A stretch of 55,506 bases of DNA from Limisphaerales bacterium (lineage in GTDB: Bacteria > Verrucomicrobiota > Verrucomicrobiia > Limisphaerales > UBA11358), in NCBI GenBank assembly GCA_003161635.1, contig PMOA01000066.1, forward strand, positions 8,164 through 63,669, read 5' to 3'. The position numbers and the translations under genes are program-made. The notes beneath the pieces are model-generated. The model saw only the letters and a list, made by a program, of their open reading frames with translations, was not told the DNA's origin and made no database searches. Of this stretch, positions 19,501-26,065 are shown one piece after another; the stretch's first letter is position 1, and every line of letters begins with the position of its first letter.

Positions 19501-20841
19501 AAGTGTGGGCGATATCACTCCGGTTTGCGTCTTCGTCGGATCGAACAATTCCTGATGGGTGAAGAAATGATTCGTGTTGTCCGCGCCAGCCCATGGCAAA
19601 GTAACATCTTGGAAGTAATCGTTAGTGCCCGACAGGGTTATCATCAGCGGCCCGTCGCTGTAACCGTCAATGTTGTTTCGAAACGCCGCCTGGCCGGGCG
19701 CGCCGTAGAGCGCACTCACATTGACCAGGCTAATGTAATTGTTCGCATAACGCCAAGCCAGCAACGCGCGGGCGTCCTCAAAGGCTCTTCCCTGATTGGG
19801 TGATGCAGGCTGATAGTAACCGTAATATGTGTTGTTAGGCGGCAAAGTTGGAAGCCATACGTTCGTATTCAAATCGGCCAGAAATGCGGCCAAATTGATT
19901 TCCCACGAACCTACGCCTTGGTTGCGCAGAAAAACATCTCCCGCAATAGGAGGATTCAGCACCCGATTGGCTATGGGATCGAAGGTCTGATTGTGAATGG
20001 CGTTCAAATCGAGCGCGTTGCCGACGGGCACGGCGATGAAGGCGTAGCGCGCAATGAATTTGTTGTTCGGACCGTAAGGCGCGTCGGGCCGTTCCAAAAC
20101 CCCAATCCATTCCGGGTCGCCAACATGAAAACTGGTGCCGAGAAAAATATTATTATTGTCAAACTCCCCGACGACCCCGTTGGTATCGAACCGTCCGTTA
20201 CGGTTCAAATCCAGATAGTAGCGGAAATCGGGCGGCAGGGATGAATTCGTCGAGTTGGCAATGAAAACCGGCGGACGCGGACTGTAATACAAGTTTTCGA
20301 GGTTTTGCAGGAACTGGTTTTGATTCAGTGCACCACCAGCGGCCAAATAATCGTAGTTGACGTTGGTCGGGTTTACTATGTTGGGCTGGAATCCAAATGG
20401 GTTGATGTAATTGGTCGAGACGAGCAAGGTGAAGTTGTAGGGATTGGTGGTGGCGAGAACGTTGGCGATGACCTGGGCCTCGGCGTTGGCCAGCGCGGCA
20501 TCGGCGGCCAGCCGCGCGCTGGCGGTGTCGGTGACGGTGGTGACGGCGCTGCGTTCACGGCGGCTGAGGGCCAGAAAGGTGATGGCCATGAACGTCACCA
20601 CGGACAGCAAAATCAGCGTGATGATCAGCGCAACACCTTTCTGAGAGTGACGGGTGACACGGGACGAGGGACGAGAAGAACGGAAACATCGAACATCGAA
20701 CTCCGAACTTCCAACATCGAATATGAAATTTAAGCCATCGTGACGGCGTTCGATGTTCGGCGTTCGGGTTCCCCTGTGGAATAGGGGCGGCAATTCCACG
20801 GGGCGGACGTTGTTCGATGTTCGTTTGGTTCTCATTCTCAT
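16597..20841 (-). CDS. Verru_Chthon cassette protein A-like, large pseudopilin-type protein
   Basis: 1414 residues. After an unusually long leader of about 70 residues comes a PilX/GspK-like N-terminus: QKGVALIITLILLSVVTFMAITFLALS. A charged stretch and a Thr/Ala-rich helix follow, as in minor pseudopilins. The remaining 1300 residues are Asn/Tyr-rich and look extracellular. Size and N-terminus fit the family named Verru_Chthon cassette protein A, known from Verrucomicrobium and Chthoniobacter; its role is uncharacterised and probably lies in an extracellular pseudopilus or surface appendage. The ATG at 20841 overlaps the stop of gene C as ATGA, which implies translational coupling. The leader is coded by heptanucleotide repeats (20688-20841). 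Confidence 0.82.
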   Translation of the reverse strand: MRMRTKRTSNNVRPVELPPLFHRGTRTPNIERRHDGLNFIFDVGSSEFDVRCFRSSRPSSRVTRHSQKGVALIITLILLSVVTFMAITFLALSRRERSAVTTVTDTASARLAADAALANAEAQVIANVLATTNPYNFTLLVSTNYINPFGFQPNIVNPTNVNYDYLAAGGALNQNQFLQNLENLYYSPRPPVFIANSTNSSLPPDFRYYLDLNRNGRFDTNGVVGEFDNNNIFLGTSFHVGDPEWIGVLERPDAPYGPNNKFIARYAFIAVPVGNALDLNAIHNQTFDPIANRVLNPPIAGDVFLRNQGVGSWEINLAAFLADLNTNVWLPTLPPNNTYYGYYQPASPNQGRAFEDARALLAWRYANNYISLVNVSALYGAPGQAAFRNNIDGYSDGPLMITLSGTNDYFQDVTLPWAGADNTNHFFTHQELFDPTKTQTGVISPTLGFSDHLKQASTNVSTYDRYTFYRLLSQLGTDSAPDSGKMNLNYRNVTNGVVVPGLETNFYPWTAIEFFTNAADRLLRAYTTQWRNSNPTNFATTFYSVTDFSPMFFNPSLWTNYPAFGIGNVPVLVNNRFVYSPAVNRLLQLAANMYDATANRYYDTLLPPTPLPSVFRPIFNKAVTLTTTNVYICGFSEVTNITEGDVPLSEPYNLANPVVLASLTPGIHNGLNGLLAINVFGVPMIIGAKKGFPNYNEFYMESAFQLTRKLMVTRQSTNVPSPAPDPTSSFWGYYEMFNLSLTNQFGVECWNSYRSNYTRPTDIYVNDYLTMTLTNDENNFSYPTNLTARGFLQFTPPNYWPGTYNSLSPNPQSFQTNFGTMPTNFAAVAVSMYRFNGGNPFLTTNLNLWYETGPTGFGQYPQPHWGLVMTNNLQVIMVDHNTGRLIDYVQLSGPNSIRDLTAEIQTGYDTVGSGNNTGYNDLWDMNLIKGVPNGFAWQFNVSQGKGSPIWSSSLWGKDQQMAYDQMNAFLVFTVGSGAFTLTYPGYVSHPGQIAAAKMTNAMQMAYTPTATVVQDIVWQANDPLVHYMASDLVNPAASTFTGFPFTWYNNYTYADNFATKSGFQETLNWPGNLGQLNQRYMPWGGNPSTGVGTNMLAVKDPLVTCSDDWNFPTNKFPGVGWLGRVHRGTPWQTVYLKASDVLSYPNYFNVYGNNGPDLWINRWTGNVNPFDATNTAPKKDWLLFDLFTTAFNDNATRGQLSVNVATDNPDPAASLAAWSALFSGIVVPTTLTNTYTIINPAGPAGASTNSPLGQIVQGIYNTRTNFLNPDGVRGAFEHVGYILAVPQLTERSPFLNWNDSVQQQKGINDEMYEWLPQQTMSLLRVSGSPRYVIYCYGQALKPAPNSVYTGGGAFFGMVTNYQVMSEIATRAVVRFGSTLTNNVVFDLNTANWVSQPVVTNNNAVIENFNILPPD
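20688..20841. repeat. Heptad blocks forming the leader of cassette gene A
   Basis: Three blocks: ACATCGA-type units near 20688-20736 (ACATCGA, ACATCGA, ACTCCGA, ACTTCCA, ACATCGA), GTTCGAT/GTTCGGC/GTTCGGG near 20750-20771, and GATGTTC/GTTTGGT/TCTCATT near 20812-20841. The outer two are roughly complementary to each other. The start codon itself lies in the last block. Together they encode a basic, Ser/Arg-rich leader ahead of the pseudopilin helix. Confidence 0.72.
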
Positions 20842-21893
20842 TGATAGGCCGAGGGATCAACGTTGCGAATCCAGACGCGCTGCCGGAACAGGTGAACCTT
20901 GCCGGCCTGTTTCGCGAGATAATTGGTTTGGGCCTGAAACGAACCGCCTAAAGACTCGATACGTTGTAACGCGCGGTCTTCGAGGATGCCGAGTTCAATT
21001 TCCACCGACGCCGGCAATGCGTTGCTGAATATGTAAAAAGCCGAGGGTTCGCCCCCAGTTAACAAATTTGTCGGATCCGCCCACACGTTGGTTGAAGCGC
21101 CATTGTTCACGACCACGTTGGTGGTTATCCAGACGCCATTGGTGTCAAATACCCGAACCTTGAACGCCATGACGCCATCTAGAATCCGGCTGACGCCGTT
21201 GGTGGGGTTGACGCCCTGGCGGGCCCGATCATAAGCCGCAAACGGCCCATCCGGCGTTTGCGCAACCCGGGCGAACCGGTTGGCGGAATAGTTCGTCTCG
21301 AAGCGATACAGGACACCGGGAGTCCTGACCATGCCCGATACGAAAAGGTTCGAACGCACAAAGTAGCCGACGCCCTTCCAAGTCTGGTTTTCGCGGGTGA
21401 TGAAAAAAACATCCTCCATGACGTATGTGCGCGAAGCGGAACTGCCGGTCAGCGGTTGCGTGAAACTGTTGCTCACTGCCGCATAGAAATTGGGAGGGAA
21501 ATTCGGCGCGTTCAAAAAGCACGGCGTCATTGGTTCCAGATCGCTTTTGATCAGCCCCATCACGCTGCGGCCGCCTTCCAGCACGTCGGTCTGCGTGATG
21601 CTCGCGCGGAACGCGGCCTGCGTGCTGCTGAACACCGCCATCAACGCCAGCACGATGAGCGACATCAACACCACCACCACGAGAATTTCCACGAGCGTAA
21701 AAGCGCGGGGAGCGCACCCGCCTCGGGTGCGGTTTTTCGCGCCCTCGCGAAAAACATCGGCGACATGTGGAAATTTCCCAGGCGCAATCAACGTCCTCTC
21801 CCGCACCACTGGACGCGAGGCGCGTCCAGCCACACCCGGGGCGGGTGTGCTCCCCAAACAATGCGAATGCAAAATTTTAAATGTCAGGTTCAC
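20838..21893 (-). CDS. Verru_Chthon cassette protein C-like pseudopilin
   Basis: About 351 residues. The ORF track starts at 22097, inside gene B. I prefer GTG at 21893, because it overlaps the TGA of gene B as GTGA and gives a continuous operon. The prepilin motif is CAPRAFTLVEILVVVVLMSL, with the conserved Glu at position +5 of the mature protein. GspJ/PilW-like helices follow (VLEGGRSVMGLIKSDLEPMT). Family knowledge: a prepilin peptidase removes everything before the Phe/Ala. Here that leader is about 55 residues instead of the usual 5-20, and is almost entirely coded by a palindromic repeat (21707-21855). The ATGA overlap with gene A follows downstream. Confidence 0.82.
   Translation of the reverse strand: MNLTFKILHSHCLGSTPAPGVAGRASRPVVRERTLIAPGKFPHVADVFREGAKNRTRGGCAPRAFTLVEILVVVVLMSLIVLALMAVFSSTQAAFRASITQTDVLEGGRSVMGLIKSDLEPMTPCFLNAPNFPPNFYAAVSNSFTQPLTGSSASRTYVMEDVFFITRENQTWKGVGYFVRSNLFVSGMVRTPGVLYRFETNYSANRFARVAQTPDGPFAAYDRARQGVNPTNGVSRILDGVMAFKVRVFDTNGVWITTNVVVNNGASTNVWADPTNLLTGGEPSAFYIFSNALPASVEIELGILEDRALQRIESLGGSFQAQTNYLAKQAGKVHLFRQRVWIRNVDPSAYQ
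21707..21855. repeat. GGGGAGCGC-type palindromic element inside cassette gene C
   Basis: 149 bp with ends GGGGAGCGCACCCGCC and GGCGGGTGTGCTCCCC (one mismatch when reverse-complemented). Internal stems are TTTTTCGCG..CGCGAAAAA and GGACGCG..CGCGTCC. It is fully translated as the pre-cleavage leader of protein C, and its ends match those of the element at 16421-16549. Confidence 0.78.
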
Positions 21894-22924
21894 GGCGTGT
21901 TGACGAAGGATTGCGACTGGTAAAAATATAAAATCTGTCCGGCAACGATGTTGGTCACGATTTGTCCGGCAACCATCGTGCGAAAGGTCTGGCGGCCGGG
22001 GCCTACTTTGCCGTTGGGCTGTTGCGGCCAGAGAAACGTCAGCCGCAGTTCGTGCAGGTTGGCGGCGAGTTCCTGGGGGTAAAGAATCCGTGCCCACCTA
22101 ACTGAACTATCGGGAACATTGCTCGACCGCGGCGGCAGAGGTGGTTGCCCTGCAATGATTGCCTGCCAATAAGTTGTCTGTCCGTTCAAGATGTAAGAAA
22201 CATAGTCACCCGCGTTGTATGACTGCGCCGCCCAGAGTGGAGGCGTGTAAACCGCCACCGGTGCGTTGACGCACAGGACGCGGTAGCCGAAAGAATCTTC
22301 GCGAATGACGCTATCGTTGGGTTGTGGCGGCTTTTCCACCGCCGGCCCGCTGATGGAACGGACATAGGCAACGATGTGGTTGCTGTAACCGCCCATGAAA
22401 AGATTGTTGATCGGATTAAGATTAGTCAAATCCAAGAATTCCGGCGAACTCAACAACCCGACGATAATCATGCCGTTGGTCAGAAGAAGTGAACCATTGG
22501 CATATGTGAACCCGAGAGGAATCTGGGATGAAAACGTGCCGTCTCGATTGTAAATTCCATGAAAATTCGTGATGGCATAGACGTAATTGGTCAGATCATC
22601 CATGCCGCGCGCGCCGCCACGGATGGCTTCCATCAAAATGGTTGCGTCCTGATTGATGATGGTTTCCTCGCGGTTGTCCCGCTGCGTGTTCATGCCAATG
22701 GGCAGGACGCCGATGATGGCGACGAGGGCGATGCCGATGACCGCCAGGCTGATGGCAATCTCGACCATGGTGAAACCGGATTGCCGCCGTAGGGCAGACA
22801 TTCCTGTCTGCCGGTTGGGGCGACTTTCGAGTCGCCCGTCGGATTGCCGGACTGGAAAGTCCGGTGAACCAGCAGGCTGGAAAGCCTGCTCTACCAGATG
22901 AAATTGTCGCTCACCTGTTTTCAT
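21890..22924 (-). CDS. Verru_Chthon cassette protein B-like pseudopilin
   Basis: 344 residues from ATG 22924, which overlaps the stop of gene D as ATGA. The prepilin motif RRQSGFTMVEIAISLAVIGI lies near residues 47-66 and is followed by a GspI/PilV-like segment, AIIGVLPIGMNTQRDN. That segment is characteristic of cassette protein B as I recall it. The C-terminal part is beta-rich. Residues 10-47 of the leader (LVEQAFQPAGSP...SALRR) are coded by a hairpin array (22788-22896), so the leader is much longer than in ordinary pseudopilins. Predicted inner-membrane and periplasmic pseudopilus subunit. Confidence 0.83.
   Translation of the reverse strand: MKTGERQFHLVEQAFQPAGSPDFPVRQSDGRLESRPNRQTGMSALRRQSGFTMVEIAISLAVIGIALVAIIGVLPIGMNTQRDNREETIINQDATILMEAIRGGARGMDDLTNYVYAITNFHGIYNRDGTFSSQIPLGFTYANGSLLLTNGMIIVGLLSSPEFLDLTNLNPINNLFMGGYSNHIVAYVRSISGPAVEKPPQPNDSVIREDSFGYRVLCVNAPVAVYTPPLWAAQSYNAGDYVSYILNGQTTYWQAIIAGQPPLPPRSSNVPDSSVRWARILYPQELAANLHELRLTFLWPQQPNGKVGPGRQTFRTMVAGQIVTNIVAGQILYFYQSQSFVNTP
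22788..22896. repeat. Hairpin array (GTAGGGC...GCTCTACC) inside cassette gene B
   Basis: Four perfect or near-perfect hairpins in a row: GGCAGACAGGAATGTCTGCC, GGGCGACTCGAAAGTCGCCC, CCGGACTTTCCAGTCCGG and GCAGGCTTTCCAGCCTGC (minus-strand or equivalent reading). Each has a different stem but a similar 4-5 nt loop. The first and last variants recur at 24971-25098. The whole array reads through in frame as the prepilin leader. Confidence 0.82.
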
Positions 22925-23796
22925 GGCGCCATCTTTTGATACTCCAAAATGGCGCGGCCCGTCAGCCGGTCAATGTGAACGATGTTGTAGGAGGAATTGG
23001 TGCTGTTGCCGGGCGGCATTTCCGAGGCATCCGGCGGATTGAATTGAAACGTTTTGGTCGCCGGATCCCTCGCGAACAACACGCTGCCTTTCGCGATCGG
23101 GATGTATTCGTCCCGGCCGGCAACCGTCTGCCCATCAAACGTTAGTTGGCCGAGATAATTGAACGCAATCCAAGGCAGCGGGATCGCGGGCGCATCCGCC
23201 GTGGGGAATGGGATTGCGTTGGTATTGAAGCCGTAAATTTTTACGTTGGGATCGTATTGGGCGATGGAGTAATACAGGCTGGGCGAAATGAATTTATTCG
23301 TGGCAATGAATGTGCCATCCGGCAACGTTTGCCACGACGCGAGATAGTTCGTCCTGCCCCGCCCCGGCTGGTCGCCCACCGAACGCAGGCTGACAAAGGT
23401 ATAGCCGGTAAATTGCTTGTCGCACAAGTTGGTGGCGGCGGTTTGCTGGGCCGGATTCAGGCTGCTCCACCAGGTGTTTGGCCATGTTCCGGAAATGTTG
23501 TTCCAAAAATTCGGCGGGACGAAAACCATATAGACCGTCGTGCGCTGGCTGACGGCCAGTTGCCGCGCGCGGGCGACACCGTCGAGCAACTGGCGCGAGG
23601 CGCCGAGGGTGGCGTCCGACTTGGCGAAATTTTTGAGCACCGGCACGGTCAACGCCGCCATAATGCCGAGGATGGCAATCACCACCAACAACTCGATGAG
23701 CGTGAAGGCGGAGCAAGCGAAGGCTGAAGGCTGAAGGCTGAAGGCTGAAACCTTTTTCCGCGCCTCGCGCGCAAATTTTATTTTAGACTTTAGCAT
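22921..23796 (-). CDS. Verru_Chthon cassette protein D-like pseudopilin
   Basis: 291 residues with ATG 23796. The prepilin site is CSAFTLIELLVVIAILGIMAALTVP (about residues 29-53), followed by GspH/FimT-like sequence (ASRQLLDGVARARQLAVSQRTTVYMVF). This matches what is known of Verru_Chthon cassette protein D. The start codon lies in a heptad run (GCTAAAG, GCTAAAT, GCTAAAG), and the leader contains four TTCAGCC units (KVSAFSLQPSAFA). The gene begins 20 bp after the stop of the GspG-like gene and ends in an ATGA overlap with gene B, so D-B-C-A form one transcriptional and translational unit. Confidence 0.84.
   Translation of the reverse strand: MLKSKIKFAREARKKVSAFSLQPSAFACSAFTLIELLVVIAILGIMAALTVPVLKNFAKSDATLGASRQLLDGVARARQLAVSQRTTVYMVFVPPNFWNNISGTWPNTWWSSLNPAQQTAATNLCDKQFTGYTFVSLRSVGDQPGRGRTNYLASWQTLPDGTFIATNKFISPSLYYSIAQYDPNVKIYGFNTNAIPFPTADAPAIPLPWIAFNYLGQLTFDGQTVAGRDEYIPIAKGSVLFARDPATKTFQFNPPDASEMPPGNSTNSSYNIVHIDRLTGRAILEYQKMAP
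23721..23748. repeat. Heptad tract in the leader of cassette gene D
   Basis: Four perfect copies of AGGCTGA on the plus strand (TCAGCCT on the coding strand), followed by a decayed copy, AACCTTT. In frame it encodes SAFSLQPSAFA, immediately before the prepilin cleavage motif. Confidence 0.85.
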
Positions 23797-23812
23797 TTAG
23801 CCTTTAGCTTTT
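23783..23812. repeat. Heptad tract carrying the start codon of cassette gene D
   Basis: On the minus strand GCTAAAG, GCTAAAT, GCTAAAG and TCTAAAA follow each other. The ATG of gene D spans the junction of the second and third units, so the start codon appears to have been made by the repeat. Confidence 0.75.
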
Positions 23813-23816
23813 TTAA

Positions 23817-24734
23817 TTACTGCCAGCTCAGGACGTTGTCCCTGTTTTCACGGTCATCAGCGGGTTCGACGGGATCAATCTTCCGGTTTGGCCCGGCGGA
23901 CCAGACCATGACCTTGCCGTGATACAGGAAATTGTCCGTGATGCCATTCGCATCAGGGTTGAACAAACCGTTGTAGCCCGCCTGGCTGCTGCTGAGGGGC
24001 GGATTCTGAGAGACTAGATGCCGGCAGTAAATAGCATCACTGCATTGCTCGTCGTAATTCAAATCCATCGAGATGACGTAAGGACTGCCCCACGGATCGC
24101 GATAAACGCCGGCGTTGTCCACGCCTCCCGGCGGCTGCGGGTCATTGGCCGCGGGATCGTAGCCCGACATTTTGGCGTTCAGAAAGATGGTGCGCTGCGG
24201 ATTTTTTTGATGATTGGTATTCACCGTCAGGCTGCCATTGGGATAATTGGTCAGGTCCATCAAAATGGCGATCACTTCGGAGTTGTTGGTAGTATAGGCA
24301 GCATAAGCCGCAGGAAGCAAAGAAAGGTTGCTGGCAATCACGCTGCCCCCGTAAGTGAAATCACCGCCCAGCGTGCTTGCGGTTTGCTGCACGGCTGACG
24401 AAACCGGAAAGCGGCCATAGACGGAATCGTATTGCTGGATGCCGCCGACAATCTGGCTCATCTCCACCGCCGCCTGCTTTTTCTGCGCGCTGATTTTGGC
24501 TCTCGACAACACCGGCAGGAGCATCGCCGCCAGGATGGCGATGATGGCGATGACGGTGAGCAATTCGACGATGGTGAATGCTGGTCGAGAGCCGAGGGTC
24601 GAGGGTCGAGAGCCAGCCGAGCGCCGCACTCCGGATTTTCTGCCCTCGACTCCTTGGCGCGGCGAAGCGCAGCGAAGACGGCTCGACGCTCGACTTTCGT
24701 CTGTCTGATAATTTTTCATAGGGATGGTTTTCAT
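23817..24734 (-). CDS. GspG-like type II secretion pseudopilin (second copy)
   Basis: Up to 305 residues. Prepilin motif SRPAFTIVELLTVIAIIAILAAMLLPVL near residues 50-77, then AAVEMSQIVGGIQQYDSVYGRFPVS, the hallmark of GspG/PulG major pseudopilins. The internal ATG at 24719 (MKNYQTD) is a likely alternative start. The other GspG-like gene begins with the same codons in the same context. The C-terminal part (DPWGSPYVISMDLNYDE...VMVWSAGPN) matches the conserved GspG calcium-site region in style. The leader of about 35-50 residues is coded by TCGAG-type heptads (24584-24712). It sits between the chimeric ORF upstream and cassette gene D downstream. Confidence 0.88.
   Translation of the reverse strand: MKTIPMKNYQTDESRASSRLRCASPRQGVEGRKSGVRRSAGSRPSTLGSRPAFTIVELLTVIAIIAILAAMLLPVLSRAKISAQKKQAAVEMSQIVGGIQQYDSVYGRFPVSSAVQQTASTLGGDFTYGGSVIASNLSLLPAAYAAYTTNNSEVIAILMDLTNYPNGSLTVNTNHQKNPQRTIFLNAKMSGYDPAANDPQPPGGVDNAGVYRDPWGSPYVISMDLNYDEQCSDAIYCRHLVSQNPPLSSSQAGYNGLFNPDANGITDNFLYHGKVMVWSAGPNRKIDPVEPADDRENRDNVLSWQ
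24584..24712. repeat. Heptad blocks in the leader of the second GspG gene
   Basis: Plus strand: GGTCGAG, AGCCGAG, GGTCGAG, GGTCGAG, AGCCAGC near 24584-24620, and GGCTCGA, CGCTCGA, CTTTCGT, CTGTCTG near 24680-24707. The two blocks are related as inverted copies around a GC-rich middle. Everything is translated as the prepilin leader. Confidence 0.72.
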
Positions 24735-24846
24735 AGGTTTAAAAATAAATCCGGTTGCGGCGCGGAGGAGGCGAAATGGAGGATGAGGCGGGTGATCGTT
24801 TTGTCACCAGCCGGCAGAGGACGCATCCTGGCGGCCCGTTAAAGAA

Positions 24847-24923
24847 GTAGCAGCCGACGTGAGGAGGCTCTGAACGAATGATCGTTTCCAAGGAAATTTG
24901 AGCCTCGTTACCCCGGCTGCTAC
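24847..24923. repeat. GTAGCAGCCG...CGGCTGCTAC palindromic element
   Basis: 77 bp with perfect 10-bp ends, GTAGCAGCCG and CGGCTGCTAC, plus internal complementary stretches (GAGGAGGCTC / GAGCCTCGTT). It lies inside the chimeric ORF. Confidence 0.75.
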
Positions 24924-24953
24924 GAGAGAAGGCGTTTTTGAACGGGCTGCCAG

Positions 24954-25132
24954 GGGCGTGTTGCCCAAATTGTAGGGCAGGCTTTCGAGCCTGCCGGTTG
25001 CGAAGTTTTCCAACTTCGCAGACCAAAGCTGACAGTTTGACGCGGAATCCGGGGACTGGAAAGTCCCCAGAACCGGCAGACAGGAATGTCTGCCCCACAT
25101 CCGAAGCGGAAAATGATTTGGGCAACACACCC
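24954..25132. repeat. Nested repeat: hairpin array inside a GTGTTGCCCAAAT palindrome
   Basis: The outer ends GGGCGTGTTGCCCAAAT and ATTTGGGCAACACACCC are inverted copies (16 of 17). Inside, from about 24971 to 25098, lies a GTAGGGC-type array with hairpins GGCAGGCTTTCGAGCCTGCC, TGCGAAGTTTTCCAACTTCGCA, GGGGACTGGAAAGTCCCC and GGCAGACAGGAATGTCTGCC. One element appears to have landed in the loop of another. Confidence 0.78.
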
Positions 25133-25255
25133 TCAAGCTGCGCCGCCACCGGACGGCGCACCACGATGCGCGGAGACCACGCGCAATCGCGCCAGTCAAC
25201 GGCGACGGAATATTCGCGGCCAGGTCCGGATTTTCGCGCAACGCACATAAAAAGT

Positions 25256-26059
25256 TCAGGGCAACGGGCTGTTAATCTGCACTTGTTTGGTCCAGTTGCA
25301 GATGAGATTGGATTGTTTGCCAATCACAAGCTGGACCCACAAATCATAGGAGCCGGGATTGTTGGTGGGGCTGGACGAATTATAGCGCCAGGGATTCACG
25401 TCCGGCGAACCCAACGGCTGGTAATTGGCATCCGGCCCGCCCACCGAGCTGATGAGTATGGTCACAGGAACCGTGTTGTTCGAATAAACTATAATCTGGT
25501 TCGGTTTCAAGTCCGGGAGAAAATTCCGGGCTGCCGCCGCGTCTTCACCCGCGCCGGGTTTGGTGCAATTGATAAACCCGCCGATGCCCGTAAAAGCACT
25601 GGCCACTTGGCCGGCCGATAATATCTGGGCGCTGCCGTCCAAGGGCGTGTAATTAAGGTTGATTGGGCTGTAGACTGTTCCCTCCAATTCATAATAGAGC
25701 TGGTTGACGAGCGTTGACGGGTTGCCCGCCGTCGGCGGAGTGGTTGGACTTGGCGGATAAAAGCCATAGGCGGCCTTGTAACGGTCAATGGCCGTCTCCA
25801 ACTTCGCCATTTCCGCCTGGGTGTTGTAAATGTACTGGTGTTTTTTTACCGCGGCCACCACCGGCAAAATCAGCGCGGCCAAAACACCCATGATGGCGAT
25901 GACGACGAGCAGTTCGATGAGGGTGAAGGCGCTGGCATCGGAGGGACGAGTTACACGAGTCCCTAATTTGAAATGATAAAAAGAGCAAGGTTGGGGGCTC
26001 GTGTAACTCGCCCCTCCGAAAATCGTCTCTCGACCTTCGACTGTCTGATAATTTTTCAT
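25256..26059 (-). CDS. GspG-like type II secretion pseudopilin (first copy)
   Basis: 267 residues from ATG 26059. Prepilin motif DASAFTLIELLVVIAIMGVLAALIL near residues 42-66, followed by AEMAKLETAIDRYKAAYGFYPPS, typical of GspG. The C-terminal region (DVNPWRYNSSSP...YDLWVQLVIG) is the expected extracellular beta part. The leader of about 43 residues contains a palindromic repeat (25940-26017) preceded by TCGA heptads. It begins six bases after the stop of the BrnA-like antitoxin and shares its first codons (ATGAAAAATTATCAGACAG) with the second GspG gene. It is probably the major pseudopilin or a minor paralogue of the same machine. Confidence 0.88.
   Translation of the reverse strand: MKNYQTVEGRETIFGGASYTSPQPCSFYHFKLGTRVTRPSDASAFTLIELLVVIAIMGVLAALILPVVAAVKKHQYIYNTQAEMAKLETAIDRYKAAYGFYPPSPTTPPTAGNPSTLVNQLYYELEGTVYSPINLNYTPLDGSAQILSAGQVASAFTGIGGFINCTKPGAGEDAAAARNFLPDLKPNQIIVYSNNTVPVTILISSVGGPDANYQPLGSPDVNPWRYNSSSPTNNPGSYDLWVQLVIGKQSNLICNWTKQVQINSPLP
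25940..26017. repeat. GGAGGG...CGAGTTACACGAG palindromic element in a pseudopilin leader
   Basis: 78 bp. The left arm GGAGGGACGAGTTACACGAG and the right arm CTCGTGTAACTCGCCCCTCC are inverted copies with one mismatch. Each arm also contains a small self-complementary core, CGAGTTACACG. It is translated in frame as the leader of the first GspG-like protein. Confidence 0.82.
26027..26059. repeat. TCGA heptads at the start of the first GspG gene
   Basis: Plus strand TCGTCTC, TCGACCT, TCGACTG, TCTGATA. The block plus ATTTTTCAT is nearly repeated at the second GspG gene (TCGACTTTCGTCTGTCTGAT and then AATTTTTCAT at 24689-24719), so the first seven codons of both pseudopilins share one origin. Confidence 0.7.
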
Positions 26060-26065
26060 GTCAAT

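Larger units (their letters stand above)
24739..25248 (-). pseudogene. Repeat-disrupted chimeric ORF in the pseudopilin operon
   Basis: An open frame of 170 codons starts at ATG 25248, eight bases after the stop of the first GspG gene. The first 42 codons (REYSVAVDWRDCAWSP...AAQLEG) look like real protein. Then two inserted repeats (24954-25132 and 24847-24923) take over. The original 3' end may lie in another frame: MRPLPAGDKTITRLILHFAS...FLNL ends in a TGA that overlaps the ATG of the next gene, as is usual in this operon. I recognise no family. The likely history is a small operon gene frameshifted by repeat insertion, leaving either a pseudogene or a new chimeric protein. Confidence 0.5.

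Noticed and set aside
21894-22097. Upstream extension of cassette gene C to 22097
   Set aside because: It would overlap gene B by 200 bp out of frame. GTG 21893 with a GTGA overlap is consistent with the other junctions.
16597-26059. Diversity-generating retroelement as the source of leader variation
   Set aside because: No reverse transcriptase, template repeat or adenine-specific variation is visible in the window. An unlinked enzyme cannot be excluded.
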